From an uncultured SAR116 cluster alpha proteobacterium (GTDB lineage Bacteria; Pseudomonadota; Alphaproteobacteria; Puniceispirillales; Marisalimonadaceae), in NCBI GenBank assembly GCA_902622745.1, contig CACNQW010000007.1:1-49880 (forward strand): 49,880 nucleotides of DNA, given 5' to 3'. The notes under the pieces were generated by a model that did not search any database, was not told the DNA's origin, and worked only from the letters and a program-made list of their open reading frames with translations. Of this stretch, positions 1-9,273 are shown piece by piece; position 1 is the stretch's first letter; every line of letters begins with the position of its first letter. A program made the position numbers and the translations under genes.

Positions 1-246
1 TTTAAATTTAACTGAGCTATTTTTAGCTAAACAAATCTTTACATTGTTAAAGACAAAATATGAATTTTGATTTTTACTTGTAACAAAGTCACCATTTTTG
101 ATTATATAATTTTTATTCAAAATAAATTTGTTGCCGTAAATATCTACGTTTACAATTTTATTTTTAATTTCTGAAATTATTAATTCTTTTGCAATTAGAG
201 TGTTATCAAAAAATAAAGTAAGTATAAAAAAAAATAAATGTTTCAA
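1..246 (-). CDS. Secreted FecR-like domain protein, N-terminal part (runs off the window)
   Basis: An open frame on the minus strand runs from a TTG at 246-244 to the window edge with no stop (82 residues visible). It begins with a signal peptide: a Lys/His start, a Phe/Leu-rich core and a cleavage-like LIA-KE. The mature part is beta-rich, with the pattern 'NGDFVTSKNQNSYFVF' followed by 'CLAKNSSVKFK'. This resembles the FecR-type domain, in which a Gly-Asp turn leads to 'T...S.a.l' and '...S.v'. No Shine-Dalgarno is visible before the TTG, and the terminator of the upstream gene lies directly in front, so the start is uncertain; a TTG at 261 is the alternative. Function is unknown; periplasmic or surface location is inferred. 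Confidence 0.5.
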   Translation of the reverse strand, partial: MKHLFFFILTLFFDNTLIAKELIISEIKNKIVNVDIYGNKFILNKNYIIKNGDFVTSKNQNSYFVFNNVKICLAKNSSVKFK

Positions 247-250
247 TTTG

Positions 251-284
251 AAAAAAGGCAAGCGATGAAATAAACATCGCTTGC
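251..284 (-). terminator. Intrinsic terminator after the BMP operon
   Basis: A perfect 10-bp stem (258-267 paired with 275-284) has a 7-nt loop. On the minus strand it is followed by CC and six T. It starts about 13 nt after the stop of the BMP binding-protein gene, so it should end the transport operon. Confidence 0.85.
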
Positions 285-296
285 TTAATTTTATCC

Positions 297-1394
297 TTAT
301 TTTGGAACTTTACCTGTGACGCCTTCCAGGTAATAATTCATACCCCATAAGGCACCATCATCTAAAGTTTTTCCAGCACCAATAATTTCTTTACCATCAT
401 TGGTTTTTAATGGACCAGCAAAAATCTTTAATTTTCCACTTTTAATTCCATCATGAGCTGCTTGTGCTTTTTTGGCAACATCAGTCGGCATATTAGAAAA
501 ATTTGATAATGTTAACATGTTTGTGGACAATCCACCCCATGTGTTTCCTGCCCAGTGATCAGGACCATCTCCAGTATTCCACTTACCATCTTTTAACTGC
601 TTTATTTTTTTAATATAATAAGGTCCCCAATTGTTTACTGAAGCAAATAATTGAGCTTTTGGAGCAAAAGCACCCATATCAGTGGATTGTCCAAAACCTA
701 AAGCACCATTTTTTTCAGCAATTTGAAGCATAGCAGGTGAATCTGTATGTTGTGCTAAAATATCAGCACCCTCTGCTATATGAACTTTAGCTGCGTCAGC
801 TTCTTTTACTGGATCATACCAAGTATTAGCCCATATTACTGAAATTGTAGCTTTTTTATTTACAGATCTTAATCCTTGAGCGAATGCATTTATTCCCATA
901 ATTACTTCTGATATTGGATAAGCACCTATATAACCAATTTTGTTAGTTTTTGTCATTAATCCAGCAACAACACCTTGGACATATCTACCTTCATAAAATC
1001 GTATATTACCAGTAGCTACATTTTTTGTTCTTTTGTAGCCTGTCATATGTTCAAATTTTACATTTGGAAATTCTTTAGCAACTTTTAAAGTTGGCTCCAT
1101 ATAACCAAAAGATGTTGTAAAGATTATTTGATTACCTTGTTTTGCTAATTCTCTAATTACTCTTGTTGCATCAGGTCCTTCAGGAACATTCTCTACGATG
1201 CTAATGTCAACATCGTTTCCAAACTCCTTTTTAACCATCTGTTTACCTAGTTCATGCGCATAAGTCCAACCATGATCTCCTGGTGTTGTTAAATAAACAA
1301 ATCCTACTTTAGTTTTTGCATATGCTGAAGTGAATAAAAAAGGTGAAACAAGAATACTTAAAAAAGTTATAATTTTTAAAAAATTCTTATACAT
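297..1394 (-). CDS. BMP-family ABC transporter substrate-binding protein
   Basis: Periplasmic binding protein of the BMP/PnrA (Med) family, whose known ligands are mostly nucleosides or related compounds. It starts with a signal peptide (MYKNFLKIITFLSI..., cleavage near AYA-KT). The mature chain opens with the family pattern 'KVGFVYLTTPGDHGWTYAHE', followed by 'IRELAKQGNQIIFTTSFGYM' and 'GRYVQGVVAGLMTKTNKIGYIG'. Length (365 aa) is normal. The start is placed at 1394: a GGAG lies 6 nt before this ATG, while the in-frame ATG four codons upstream is itself part of that Shine-Dalgarno. It is the last gene of a minus-strand operon with two permeases and an ATPase upstream, and a strong terminator follows. 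The ligand cannot be told from sequence. Confidence 0.9.
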   Translation of the reverse strand: MYKNFLKIITFLSILVSPFLFTSAYAKTKVGFVYLTTPGDHGWTYAHELGKQMVKKEFGNDVDISIVENVPEGPDATRVIRELAKQGNQIIFTTSFGYMEPTLKVAKEFPNVKFEHMTGYKRTKNVATGNIRFYEGRYVQGVVAGLMTKTNKIGYIGAYPISEVIMGINAFAQGLRSVNKKATISVIWANTWYDPVKEADAAKVHIAEGADILAQHTDSPAMLQIAEKNGALGFGQSTDMGAFAPKAQLFASVNNWGPYYIKKIKQLKDGKWNTGDGPDHWAGNTWGGLSTNMLTLSNFSNMPTDVAKKAQAAHDGIKSGKLKIFAGPLKTNDGKEIIGAGKTLDDGALWGMNYYLEGVTGKVPK

Positions 1395-1471
1395 TTTTGA
1401 CTCCATAAAAGTATAATTTTAAGGTTTAAATTTAATTAAACAATGATTTTTTAATTTAGGGTAAATTTTTA

Positions 1472-2380
1472 TTATTTATTGCCTAAAAAATGTTTTCCTA
1501 GGCAAGCTGGGGCATAATTATTATGTCTTAATTTGAACGATATTAAAGCTAAGGCTAAAATAGTTGCAAGATAAGGTAACATGTTTAAAAATTGTGATGG
1601 AACATCCCAACCTCTTGCTTGAGCAACGAATTGTAAAATTGTTATACCACCAAATATTAGTGCGCCAATCAATAACCTTATAGGCATCCAAGAAGCAAAT
1701 ACGACCAAAGCTAGTGCTATCCAACCTTTCCCAGCAGTCATTCCTTCAGACCAATGTGGTGTCAATGCCAATGGTATGTAAGCACCACCCATTCCAGCAC
1801 ACATGCCACCAAATGAAGTACTTATCCATCTCACTAACTTCACAGAGTAACCAATAGAATGTGCGCTATCATGATTGTCTCCAACAGCTCTTATAATGAT
1901 GCCGATTTTTGTATTTTGAAACCCAAAATGGATAAAAAATATTAAAAATATTGCAAAATATACAAGTATATCATTAGAAAATAAAATTTTACCTAAATAA
2001 GGTATGTCAGATAGAAAAATAATTTCTAATTTAGGCAGTGAGGCTGCTGTTTTTCCTACAAAAGGTTCACCAATTAAACCTGTTAGAGCTGTAGCAAAAA
2101 TAGTAAGACCTAGTCCTGTAGCAACTTGGTTTGTCATAAGAGTTATTGTAAAAAAAGAAAAAACAGTACTTATTAATATCCCGGCAACAGCTCCAAACAA
2201 AATACCTATGTATGGATTACCAAAAATTAAAACAGAACCAAGTGCAGCAACAGCTCCACATAACATCATCCCTTCAACGCCAAGATTTAAAACACCGCTT
2301 TTTTCAGTTACAAGTTCTCCTAATCCTGCTAGTAAAATTGGTATTGATGTTAGAAGTATTGTAATTAATAAGTTTTCCAT
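1472..2380 (-). CDS. BMP-type ABC transporter permease (second subunit)
   Basis: Integral membrane permease of the branched-chain-amino-acid/nucleoside class (BPD_transp_2 fold), matching the NupQ/YufQ-type partner of BMP importers. It shows about eight or nine hydrophobic segments. The family pattern 'GVLNLGVEGMMLCGAVAA' lies near residue 30, and a cytoplasmic loop 'GIIIRAVGDNHDSAHSIG' near residue 160 probably contacts the ATPase. Its ATG overlaps the stop of the first permease by one nucleotide (TAATG), which implies translational coupling. A 77-nt gap separates it from the binding-protein gene downstream. Length (302 aa) is normal. Confidence 0.9.
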   Translation of the reverse strand: MENLLITILLTSIPILLAGLGELVTEKSGVLNLGVEGMMLCGAVAALGSVLIFGNPYIGILFGAVAGILISTVFSFFTITLMTNQVATGLGLTIFATALTGLIGEPFVGKTAASLPKLEIIFLSDIPYLGKILFSNDILVYFAIFLIFFIHFGFQNTKIGIIIRAVGDNHDSAHSIGYSVKLVRWISTSFGGMCAGMGGAYIPLALTPHWSEGMTAGKGWIALALVVFASWMPIRLLIGALIFGGITILQFVAQARGWDVPSQFLNMLPYLATILALALISFKLRHNNYAPACLGKHFLGNK

Positions 2381-3456
2381 TAGTTAGTTTTCCTAATAGA
2401 TATTTTATATTTTTGAATAGTTTCACCAGCGAGAAGAAAAAATAATAACATACCTTCAAAAATACCAGTAACTACTTTTGGAATTCCTAAAACCATTTGA
2501 GCATTGTCGGCTCCAAGTTTTGCTGTTGCAATTATGATACCTGCAATAACTACTCCATATGGGTTTAAACGGCCTAAAAAGGCAACAATTATTGCTGTAA
2601 AGCCATATCCAAAAGATACTTCTGGTTGAAGTCTTCCCATATTAGCAGAAACCTCTATTACTCCTGCAACACCGGACAATCCACCAGATACAAGTAAAAC
2701 ATAAAAAGTTATTTTATTTTTATTAAACCCTGCAAATTCTGAGGCTCTTGAAGATGAACCAAAGATTTTTATTTGAAATCCTGGTAAAGTTTTATTAATG
2801 AAGAACCAAATTAATGGGCATAAAATTAAAATAATAAAAATACCATAATGAAACTGACCTAAGAAACCAATAAACGGAAAATCTACTTTACTAATTATTG
2901 CCCCATCAGGATAAACTTTAGATAGAGGAAAGCCAAAACTCATTGGATCACGTAAAGGGCCTCTAACAATAAAATCAATAAATAACATTGCGACGTAAAC
3001 AAGCATTAAACTTACTAAAATCTCATTTACATTTAATCTTACCTTTAAAATTGCAGGTATTGATGCCCAAATTGCACCACCTACAAAACCGATTAAAAAC
3101 ATTGAAATTAATAAAGTGTAAGTTTTTGTTTCAGGAAACAGTAATGCAAATGATCCTGCGCATAAAGCTCCGAGAATAAATTGACCCTCTGCTCCGATGT
3201 TCCAAATATTTGCTTTAAAGCAAAATATCAAACCAAGACCAATAATAATAAGTGGACAAGCTTTAACAAATATATCTGCAATTCTGTCAGGTCTAGAAAA
3301 TGGAGAAACAAAAACTTGATATAAAGATTCTATAACTGGATAACTTAAAATTTTAAAAATTAATGAGCCAATTAAAATTGTTATTGTAATCGAAATTATA
3401 GGACTCAAAATAGTCCAAAAACTTGATTGGATTTTTCTCGGTGTGAATTCTATCAT
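2380..3456 (-). CDS. BMP-type ABC transporter permease (first subunit)
   Basis: Permease of the same importer, NupP/YufP-type. It has a longer N-terminus than its partner. The motif 'ANIWNIGAEGQFILGALCAG' lies near residue 85 and the loop 'FGSSSRASEFAGFNKNKI' near residue 230. Hydrophobic segments cover most of the 358 residues. It follows the ATPase gene after 11 nt and overlaps the next permease by one nucleotide, so ATPase, permease, permease and binding protein form a complete importer. It should heterodimerise with the 302-aa permease. Confidence 0.9.
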   Translation of the reverse strand: MIEFTPRKIQSSFWTILSPIISITITILIGSLIFKILSYPVIESLYQVFVSPFSRPDRIADIFVKACPLIIIGLGLIFCFKANIWNIGAEGQFILGALCAGSFALLFPETKTYTLLISMFLIGFVGGAIWASIPAILKVRLNVNEILVSLMLVYVAMLFIDFIVRGPLRDPMSFGFPLSKVYPDGAIISKVDFPFIGFLGQFHYGIFIILILCPLIWFFINKTLPGFQIKIFGSSSRASEFAGFNKNKITFYVLLVSGGLSGVAGVIEVSANMGRLQPEVSFGYGFTAIIVAFLGRLNPYGVVIAGIIIATAKLGADNAQMVLGIPKVVTGIFEGMLLFFLLAGETIQKYKISIRKTN

Positions 3457-3467
3457 TTGAGCATTAT

Positions 3468-4997
3468 CTAATTTATTCCCATTAAAATACCAATATCCGT
3501 AGCAGAGATTTTTGATGTGATTTTTGGTGTTGAAAGGGATCCATTATTAATTACACAAATTTTATTTGATATTTCATAAATTTCATCTAAATCTTGGCTT
3601 ATCAGTATGATAGCTTTTCCAGCTTTAGCCAATAGTAAAAGTTTACTTCTAATTTCATTGGCAGCACCAATATCAACACCCCATGTTGGTTGTGAAATAA
3701 TCAATACTTTTGGATTAGCTTTTAATGATCTACCAACAATAAATTTTTGTAAGTTTCCTCCTGATAATTGATCAGCTAATGGATTTGAATATGGGCATCT
3801 TACATCATTGTCATTTATAATTGATATAGAGTCACTTGACGACATATTTGAACTTAACAATATATTATCAAGAAAATTATTATTTTTTGAATAAGCATTA
3901 TAAAAGGTTAAAAAAGTATTTTCGGTAAGATTTATATCAGGAACTGTTGCGTGACCATTTCTTTCTTCAGGAACAAACTCAAGTCCTAAACTTCTTCTGA
4001 ATTTAATATTAGTATTTCCAATTTTTTTATCTTCAAAAATAATTTCATCTGGATTTCCTAATGTTTCTCCACTTAATGCATTCATTAGTTCAACTTGTCC
4101 ATTACCAGCAACTCCAGCAATACCAAGAATTTCACCATATTTAACATTGAAACTTATTTTTTTTAATTCTGTACCAAATTGAGATAATTTCTTTCGATTC
4201 AAATTGTTGATAGAAATAGCAGTTGGTGAATTTAAAAAACTATTTTTAGAAATTTTAGTTATTTTTTTTACTTTCTTACCAATCATTTTTTCAGCCATAC
4301 TTGTAGTTGATATTTTTGAAGTACTGGTTGAAGAGATTACCTGTCCACTTCTAAGAATTGTTACCTTGGAAGCAATCTGTTTAATTTCATTTAATTTGTG
4401 GCTTATATATAAAATACTACATCCTGAGTTAGCTAATCTTCTTAATACTTTAAATAATTGATTTATTTCTTGTGGTGATAATACTGATGTTGGTTCGTCC
4501 ATTATAAGGAGTTTTGGGTTTTGCAATAAACATCTAATAATTTCAACTCTCTGTTGCTCACCGACTGATAAGTCTAACACTTTTTTTGTAGGCTCAATCG
4601 GCAGGCCCCATTGTTTAGCAGTGATTGAAATTTTATCTTCTAAATGTTTTTTTGTTATTTTTTCATCAAGTGATATTAATATATTTTCTGAAACTGTTAA
4701 TGCAGGAAATAATGAAAAATGCTGAAAGACCATACCAATGCCATAACTTCGCGCTTCTTTAGGATTATTAATTGTTACATGATTATCATTAATCAAAATT
4801 TGGCCAGCAGTAGGTTTTACAACTCCGTATAAACATTTAACTAAGGTAGATTTTCCAGCGCCATTTTCGCCTAATAACGCATGGATCTCTCCTTTTTTTA
4901 TATTCATGGATATTGAATCATTAGCTAAAAATTGATCAAAAGTTTTTGACAAATTTTGAATTTCAATAAATGTCATCGAATCTAAATTATTCGTCAT
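3468..4997 (-). CDS. BMP-type ABC transporter ATPase (two nucleotide-binding domains)
   Basis: Tandem-domain ATPase of the sugar/nucleoside (RbsA/YufO) type. Domain 1 is canonical: Walker A GENGAGKST near residue 43, signature 'LSVGEQQRVE', Walker B 'LLIMDEPTSVL'. Domain 2 is degenerate, as is usual in the family: the Walker A position reads 'GVAGNGQVE', the signature is 'LSGGNLQKFIVGRS' and the Walker B position reads 'VLIISQPTWGVD', without the catalytic Glu. Only one site probably hydrolyses ATP. The ATG overlaps the end of the small membrane-protein gene by 11 nt and has no clear Shine-Dalgarno. A Met eight residues in, directly before TFIEIQNLSK, is an equally possible start. Confidence 0.92.
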   Translation of the reverse strand: MTNNLDSMTFIEIQNLSKTFDQFLANDSISMNIKKGEIHALLGENGAGKSTLVKCLYGVVKPTAGQILINDNHVTINNPKEARSYGIGMVFQHFSLFPALTVSENILISLDEKITKKHLEDKISITAKQWGLPIEPTKKVLDLSVGEQQRVEIIRCLLQNPKLLIMDEPTSVLSPQEINQLFKVLRRLANSGCSILYISHKLNEIKQIASKVTILRSGQVISSTSTSKISTTSMAEKMIGKKVKKITKISKNSFLNSPTAISINNLNRKKLSQFGTELKKISFNVKYGEILGIAGVAGNGQVELMNALSGETLGNPDEIIFEDKKIGNTNIKFRRSLGLEFVPEERNGHATVPDINLTENTFLTFYNAYSKNNNFLDNILLSSNMSSSDSISIINDNDVRCPYSNPLADQLSGGNLQKFIVGRSLKANPKVLIISQPTWGVDIGAANEIRSKLLLLAKAGKAIILISQDLDEIYEISNKICVINNGSLSTPKITSKISATDIGILMGIN

Positions 4998-5184
4998 AGA
5001 TTTTAGTTTTATTTTTTGATTTCAATATAAAAAACAATAAAAGGGCGCTTACTATAAAAACAATAATTATAAATAAATTAAAATAACTTACATGCAAATG
5101 TTTCAACCCCAATGAAAAAATAATTAAGCTTGATATAAATAGTGCTAACCAAAATGTTCGAGGTCCTTTAAAAATGTTTTTCAT
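4987..5184 (-). CDS. Small two-helix membrane protein between TRAP and ABC genes
   Basis: A 65-residue protein with two hydrophobic helices (about residues 10-27 and 34-55), a positive N-terminus and a charged C-terminal tail. Its ATG overlaps the TRAP permease stop by 4 nt (ATGA) and its stop lies inside the start of the ABC ATPase gene, so translation is probably coupled in both directions. I do not recognise the family. The place suggests an accessory membrane protein of the TRAP system, but the TRAP permease is already a fused 4TM/12TM protein, so this is not simply a missing DctQ. Confidence 0.75.
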   Translation of the reverse strand: MKNIFKGPRTFWLALFISSLIIFSLGLKHLHVSYFNLFIIIVFIVSALLLFFILKSKNKTKIYDE

Positions 5185-7190
5185 TTCACATGTCCTAATT
5201 TAAATTTACCTTGAATAAAATAAACGAATATTAAAATTACAAGTCCAACTCCATTTAGAAGAAAACCAGAGACGCCATAAAAAATTGAAAGGGGAGGCAA
5301 TAAAAGTAAAATTGAACTTACAAAAGCAATTATTCTAGTATAAACATTTAAAGGTTTATTTAAATAGCCTTCTAAGCCTAAAGTCATACTCCAGTATGCT
5401 AACAAAACACTTAATAAGCTATATAGACTTATCAAATAAGAACCTTCCATAAGAAGAGAAGGGTTATAAATAAATGCGAATGGAACAATATATTTTGCAA
5501 TTCCAACTTTACTTGATTCAACTGCTGTAGCCATAGGAGGTGATTTTGCTATTGCAGCACCAGCAAATGAGGCTAAAGCAACAGGAGGTGTAATGGTTGA
5601 AACTACTCCAAAATAAAAAGCAAACATATGTGCAGCAATTGGGGTCACGCCAGCTTGTATTAAAGAAGGAACAATTAAAGCAGCAACTGTTATATATACT
5701 GCAGTAGTCGTCATTCCCATACCTAAGATTATAGCTGAAATCGCCGTTAGACATAATAATGGAAATAGCATTCCACCAGATAAGTCGATGACAGATTGAG
5801 TGAATTTTAGTCCTAAACCTGACACAAAAACTGATCCAATAATTATGCCGGCACATGCGCATGCAATTGTTACTGGAACAGTTGATTTTATTCCACTTTC
5901 AAATGCACCTAAAAGATCAACAACAGACATTCGAGTGTTACTTTTAAAAAAACTTAAAAAAATGACAGAAATTATTGCCCAAAATCCAGCTTTCATTGCA
6001 GTATATCCATATATAAGAAGAGCTATCAATACTACTAAAGAAAGCAACATATGCCATCCACTTTTTAATACATCAATTACATTTGGAAGCATGGATTTGT
6101 CAATTTTTTCTATTCCATGTTTTTCTGCTTCGACATGAACCATGAAATAAATTGTTACAAAATATAAAAAAGCCGGGATTATAGCTGCTAAAATAACATA
6201 AGAGTAAGGAGCCTCCAAAAATTCTGCCATTATGAATGCAGCTGCACCCATAATAGGGGGTGTTATTTGACCTCCAGAAGAAGCACAAGCTTCAACTGCA
6301 GCAGCAAATCTTGGCCTATAACCGTAATTTTTCATAAGTGGAATTGTGAAAGATCCAGTTGTTACAACATTCGCTACAGCAGATCCGTATACAGTGCCTG
6401 TCATTCCAGATGCTACAACAGCAGCTTTAGCTGGACCACCAGTCCTATGACCTGTAAGTGAGATAGCAAGGTCAACAAAAAATCTTCCAACACCAGAGCG
6501 GATTAAAATAGCACCAAAGATAATAAATAAAACTATGTATGTGGATGCTACATATAGTGGTATTCCGTATATTCCATCAGATGTCATAAATAAAGTATCA
6601 ATATATTTTGCAAGTCTTGTTGGTGGTCCATAAAAAAAACCAAAAAATTTATGAGCATATAATGCGTGTAACATAAAGAAACCAGCTACAAACACCATCG
6701 CCCAACCAACTGCTCTTCTTGTACCATCTAAAACTAAAAATATTAGAATTGAACCTACTATTATATCTCCTATATATTTATCTCCATATCGCATCATAAA
6801 TGTTTCAACATCCCAAGTCGTCCATAATTGAACGAAGATTATTGAAATAATTATTATAAAATCATAAATACTTCCAAATAATCTTAAAAAATTTCCTTTT
6901 TCATCATTTGGTAAAATTATTTTATCATTAATTTTTTTACGAAACACAGGATATATAAATACAGCTAGTATCATCATTACAGACAAATGTACTGATCGGA
7001 AGGATCTTCCTTCTGGCGTACCATAAACTGCAACAAATAAATGATAAAAGGCTAAACCAATAGATAACCATGAGCAAATTATTATAATCCAGTAATAAAG
7101 TGATTTATTTTTACCCCATTGGATAAGCTCATCAAGAAAGCTTATTTCTTTTACTTCATTGTATACGAGTTTTTTTGAAGAAGACAGCAT
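5181..7190 (-). CDS. TAXI-type TRAP transporter permease, 4TM/12TM fusion
   Basis: Fused small-plus-large membrane subunit of a TRAP transporter of the TAXI branch; these are secondary, ion-coupled importers of organic acids. A soluble N-terminus (to about residue 28) and DctQ-like helices lead to a DctM-like core. Core motifs are 'GGPAKAAVVASGMTGTVYGS' (near residue 250), 'SSGGQITPPIMGAAAFIMAE' (near 302) and the mirrored late repeat 'FAFYFGVVSTITPPVALAS' (near 530). Length (669 aa) is typical. The partner TAXI binding protein is directly upstream, separated by 50 nt that hold an RNA hairpin. No Shine-Dalgarno is visible; the region before the ATG is six T. Confidence 0.93.
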   Translation of the reverse strand: MLSSSKKLVYNEVKEISFLDELIQWGKNKSLYYWIIIICSWLSIGLAFYHLFVAVYGTPEGRSFRSVHLSVMMILAVFIYPVFRKKINDKIILPNDEKGNFLRLFGSIYDFIIIISIIFVQLWTTWDVETFMMRYGDKYIGDIIVGSILIFLVLDGTRRAVGWAMVFVAGFFMLHALYAHKFFGFFYGPPTRLAKYIDTLFMTSDGIYGIPLYVASTYIVLFIIFGAILIRSGVGRFFVDLAISLTGHRTGGPAKAAVVASGMTGTVYGSAVANVVTTGSFTIPLMKNYGYRPRFAAAVEACASSGGQITPPIMGAAAFIMAEFLEAPYSYVILAAIIPAFLYFVTIYFMVHVEAEKHGIEKIDKSMLPNVIDVLKSGWHMLLSLVVLIALLIYGYTAMKAGFWAIISVIFLSFFKSNTRMSVVDLLGAFESGIKSTVPVTIACACAGIIIGSVFVSGLGLKFTQSVIDLSGGMLFPLLCLTAISAIILGMGMTTTAVYITVAALIVPSLIQAGVTPIAAHMFAFYFGVVSTITPPVALASFAGAAIAKSPPMATAVESSKVGIAKYIVPFAFIYNPSLLMEGSYLISLYSLLSVLLAYWSMTLGLEGYLNKPLNVYTRIIAFVSSILLLLPPLSIFYGVSGFLLNGVGLVILIFVYFIQGKFKLGHVK

Positions 7191-7206
7191 AAAAAATTTT
7201 TAGATA

Positions 7207-7232
7207 AGAAGGTGCTGGTTAAAGCACCTTCT
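7207..7232 (-). promoter_or_regulatory. Intercistronic RNA hairpin between TAXI binding protein and permease
   Basis: A perfect 10-bp inverted repeat (7207-7216 with 7223-7232) has a 6-nt loop. It stands 8 nt after the binding-protein stop. The T-run is about 10 nt further on rather than touching the stem, so it looks more like a 3'-end stabiliser or weak attenuator than a full terminator. Such an element would give more binding protein than permease. Confidence 0.65.
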
Positions 7233-7240
7233 AAATGTAG

Positions 7241-8197
7241 CTACATTATGCCTTTTTCTTTATAAAATTTTGCTGCTCCTGGATGAACTGGAACTGCAGC
7301 TCCGTTAACAGCATCTTTCATCAAAACTTTTTTCCAGACGCTTTTTACTTTAACGAATTCACTATGATTATCCCAAAAAACTTTAGCCATTTTGTAAACT
7401 AAATCTGTTGGTAAATCTTTATGAACAATCATAGAAGTTACTATACCTAGTGTTGGAATGTCCTTATTAAGAGACTTATATGCACTTGCGGGTATTTTAC
7501 CGTAAATATAACCTGGATTATTTTTTACAATTCTGTCAATCCTTTCTTTTGGTAAACCAATAAATCTTATTCCAGGGCTATTTTCTAATTCAATAAAACT
7601 AGCTTGTGGAACTGAAGTAGCAGCCATAAAAACATCAGCTTGGCCATCTTTCATTAAAGCAACTGATTCCTTGTAGCTTACCATATGGACTACACCACCA
7701 TTTTTTTTGATAGTTTCAAAATTAAAACCATAATCTTTAATTATTGATTCGCAAAAGGCTGTACCAGTCCATTTTGGTTTGCCTGGACTAATATTTGCAT
7801 TTTTCATGTCCTCAAAACCTTTAATTTTAGAATCAGCTCTAACTGCTACCTGAAAAGCTGCTGGATACAAAGTAGCAAAATATCTCACATTTTTATGATT
7901 TTTTTTAAATTTACCTTTTGCATTCCAACCATTAGCAACAGTATGAGCGTAAGACCATCCAATCTCAGCGTCACCTCCATTTACAGACATAACATTTGAT
8001 ATACCACCACCAGAAGTGTTAGATGTTGAAATTCCTTTAATGTTACTTTCAAGTGTTTGCATTACCTTTGCACCTAAAGGATACCATGAACCTCCAGAAG
8101 GACCTGATACCATCCTTACAAATTGGTCAGCATTTGCTATAGTGGCTACAATACTCATTGAAGACACAAGAGCAAAAGTTTTTAAAAACTTTTTCAT
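7241..8197 (-). CDS. TAXI-family TRAP transporter solute-binding protein
   Basis: Periplasmic binding protein of the TAXI family (NMT1-like fold). A Sec signal peptide (MKKFLKTFALVSSMSIV..., cleavage near ANA-DQ) is followed by the family opening 'VRMVSGPSGGSWYPLGAKV' and 'TSNTSGGGISNVMSVNGGDA'. The C-terminal part carries 'VPVHPGAAKFYKEKG', characteristic of the family. The start at 8197 is chosen because a GGAGGA lies about 7 nt upstream; the longer in-frame TTG start would use that Shine-Dalgarno as codons. It is the first gene of the minus-strand operon and diverges from the catabolic operon that begins at 8326. TAXI ligands are usually dicarboxylates or amino acids; the ligand here is unknown. 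Confidence 0.93.
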   Translation of the reverse strand: MKKFLKTFALVSSMSIVATIANADQFVRMVSGPSGGSWYPLGAKVMQTLESNIKGISTSNTSGGGISNVMSVNGGDAEIGWSYAHTVANGWNAKGKFKKNHKNVRYFATLYPAAFQVAVRADSKIKGFEDMKNANISPGKPKWTGTAFCESIIKDYGFNFETIKKNGGVVHMVSYKESVALMKDGQADVFMAATSVPQASFIELENSPGIRFIGLPKERIDRIVKNNPGYIYGKIPASAYKSLNKDIPTLGIVTSMIVHKDLPTDLVYKMAKVFWDNHSEFVKVKSVWKKVLMKDAVNGAAVPVHPGAAKFYKEKGIM

Positions 8198-8325
8198 AAT
8201 TATTTCCTCCAAAATTTTTTATTAATATAGTTCACTAATAATTTCTAACTGAGTCAACATTTAAGAATAATATTGGTGAAAATTTTTGAAATTGAATTAA
8301 TATATCCATCTATTGGAGGAATTTA

Positions 8326-9270
8326 ATGAATATAGATATAAAAGAAGTTATTTTGACAGAAGTTGGTACACGTGATGGGTTTCAATCTGAAAAAAAAATA
8401 GTAAGTACTGATGATAAAATTATGCTTATTAATGAGCTTGTCAAAGCTGGTTTTAAGCGAATAGAATTTTCATCATTTGTTTCTCCAAAAGCAATACCTC
8501 AACTGGCAGATGCAGCCGAAGTTATTCAAGGAGTTGATCGAAATAATGATGTAACCTTTACTGCCTTAGTACCAAATTTAAGAGGTGCTATAAGAGCTTT
8601 AGAAAGTCAAATTGATGAAATTGTTGTTTTTTTATCAGCTTCAGAAAGTCATAACAAAAAAAACCTTAATAGATCAATTAGTGAATCTCTAACTGGTTTT
8701 GAAGAAGTTATTAAGTTGGCTAATGATAATAGTATTCCTGTACATGGTGACATATCAACAGCTTTTGGCTGTCCTTTTGAGGGAAATGTTGAATATAAAA
8801 AACTTGTTGAAATTTCTAGGCAATATAAAGCACTTGGTTTTAAAGGGGTTACTTTAGGTGATACAACTGGAATGGCAACTCCTCCCATTGTAAAATCTGC
8901 AATTAGAGAAATACAAGATAATGTTCCAAATTTTGATATTACTTTACATTTTCACAATACAAGAGGTGTAGGACTTGCAAATGTCTTGGTAGGGTTAAAC
9001 GAGGGTATAAATTTATATGAAAGTTGCTTTGGAGGAATAGGTGGTTGTCCTTTTGCGCCAGACGCAACTGGTAATATCTGTTCAGAAGATCTTGTTTACA
9101 TGATGAATGAAATGAATATTGAGACTGGAATAGATATTAATCATTTAATTAAAATAGCCAAAGAAGCAGAGAGAATTTTAGATTATAAATTACCTGGGCA
9201 AGTTATGCATGCAGGAGAAAGATTAAAGAAATACTCACTCGAAGATGTTAAAACTGCAAAAGGTAATTAA
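8326..9270 (+). CDS. Hydroxymethylglutaryl-CoA lyase-family protein
   Basis: HMGL-like TIM-barrel lyase. Visible motifs are 'TEVGTRDGFQSE' near residue 10 (catalytic Arg/Asp), 'RIEFSSFVSPKAIPQLADA', the metal-binding 'LHFHNTRG' near residue 207 and the signature 'GGIGGCPFAPDATGN' near residue 237. That signature holds the active-site Cys; the usual APGATGN has Asp instead of Gly. Known members cleave HMG-CoA to acetyl-CoA and acetoacetate; relatives cleave other 3-hydroxyacyl-CoA thioesters. GGAGGA 5 nt before the ATG fixes the start. It is the first gene of a co-directional set with CoA-transferase and crotonase genes, so a CoA-thioester breakdown route is likely. Length (314 aa) is normal. 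Confidence 0.92.
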   Translation: MNIDIKEVILTEVGTRDGFQSEKKIVSTDDKIMLINELVKAGFKRIEFSSFVSPKAIPQLADAAEVIQGVDRNNDVTFTALVPNLRGAIRALESQIDEIVVFLSASESHNKKNLNRSISESLTGFEEVIKLANDNSIPVHGDISTAFGCPFEGNVEYKKLVEISRQYKALGFKGVTLGDTTGMATPPIVKSAIREIQDNVPNFDITLHFHNTRGVGLANVLVGLNEGINLYESCFGGIGGCPFAPDATGNICSEDLVYMMNEMNIETGIDINHLIKIAKEAERILDYKLPGQVMHAGERLKKYSLEDVKTAKGN

Positions 9271-9273
9271 TTT

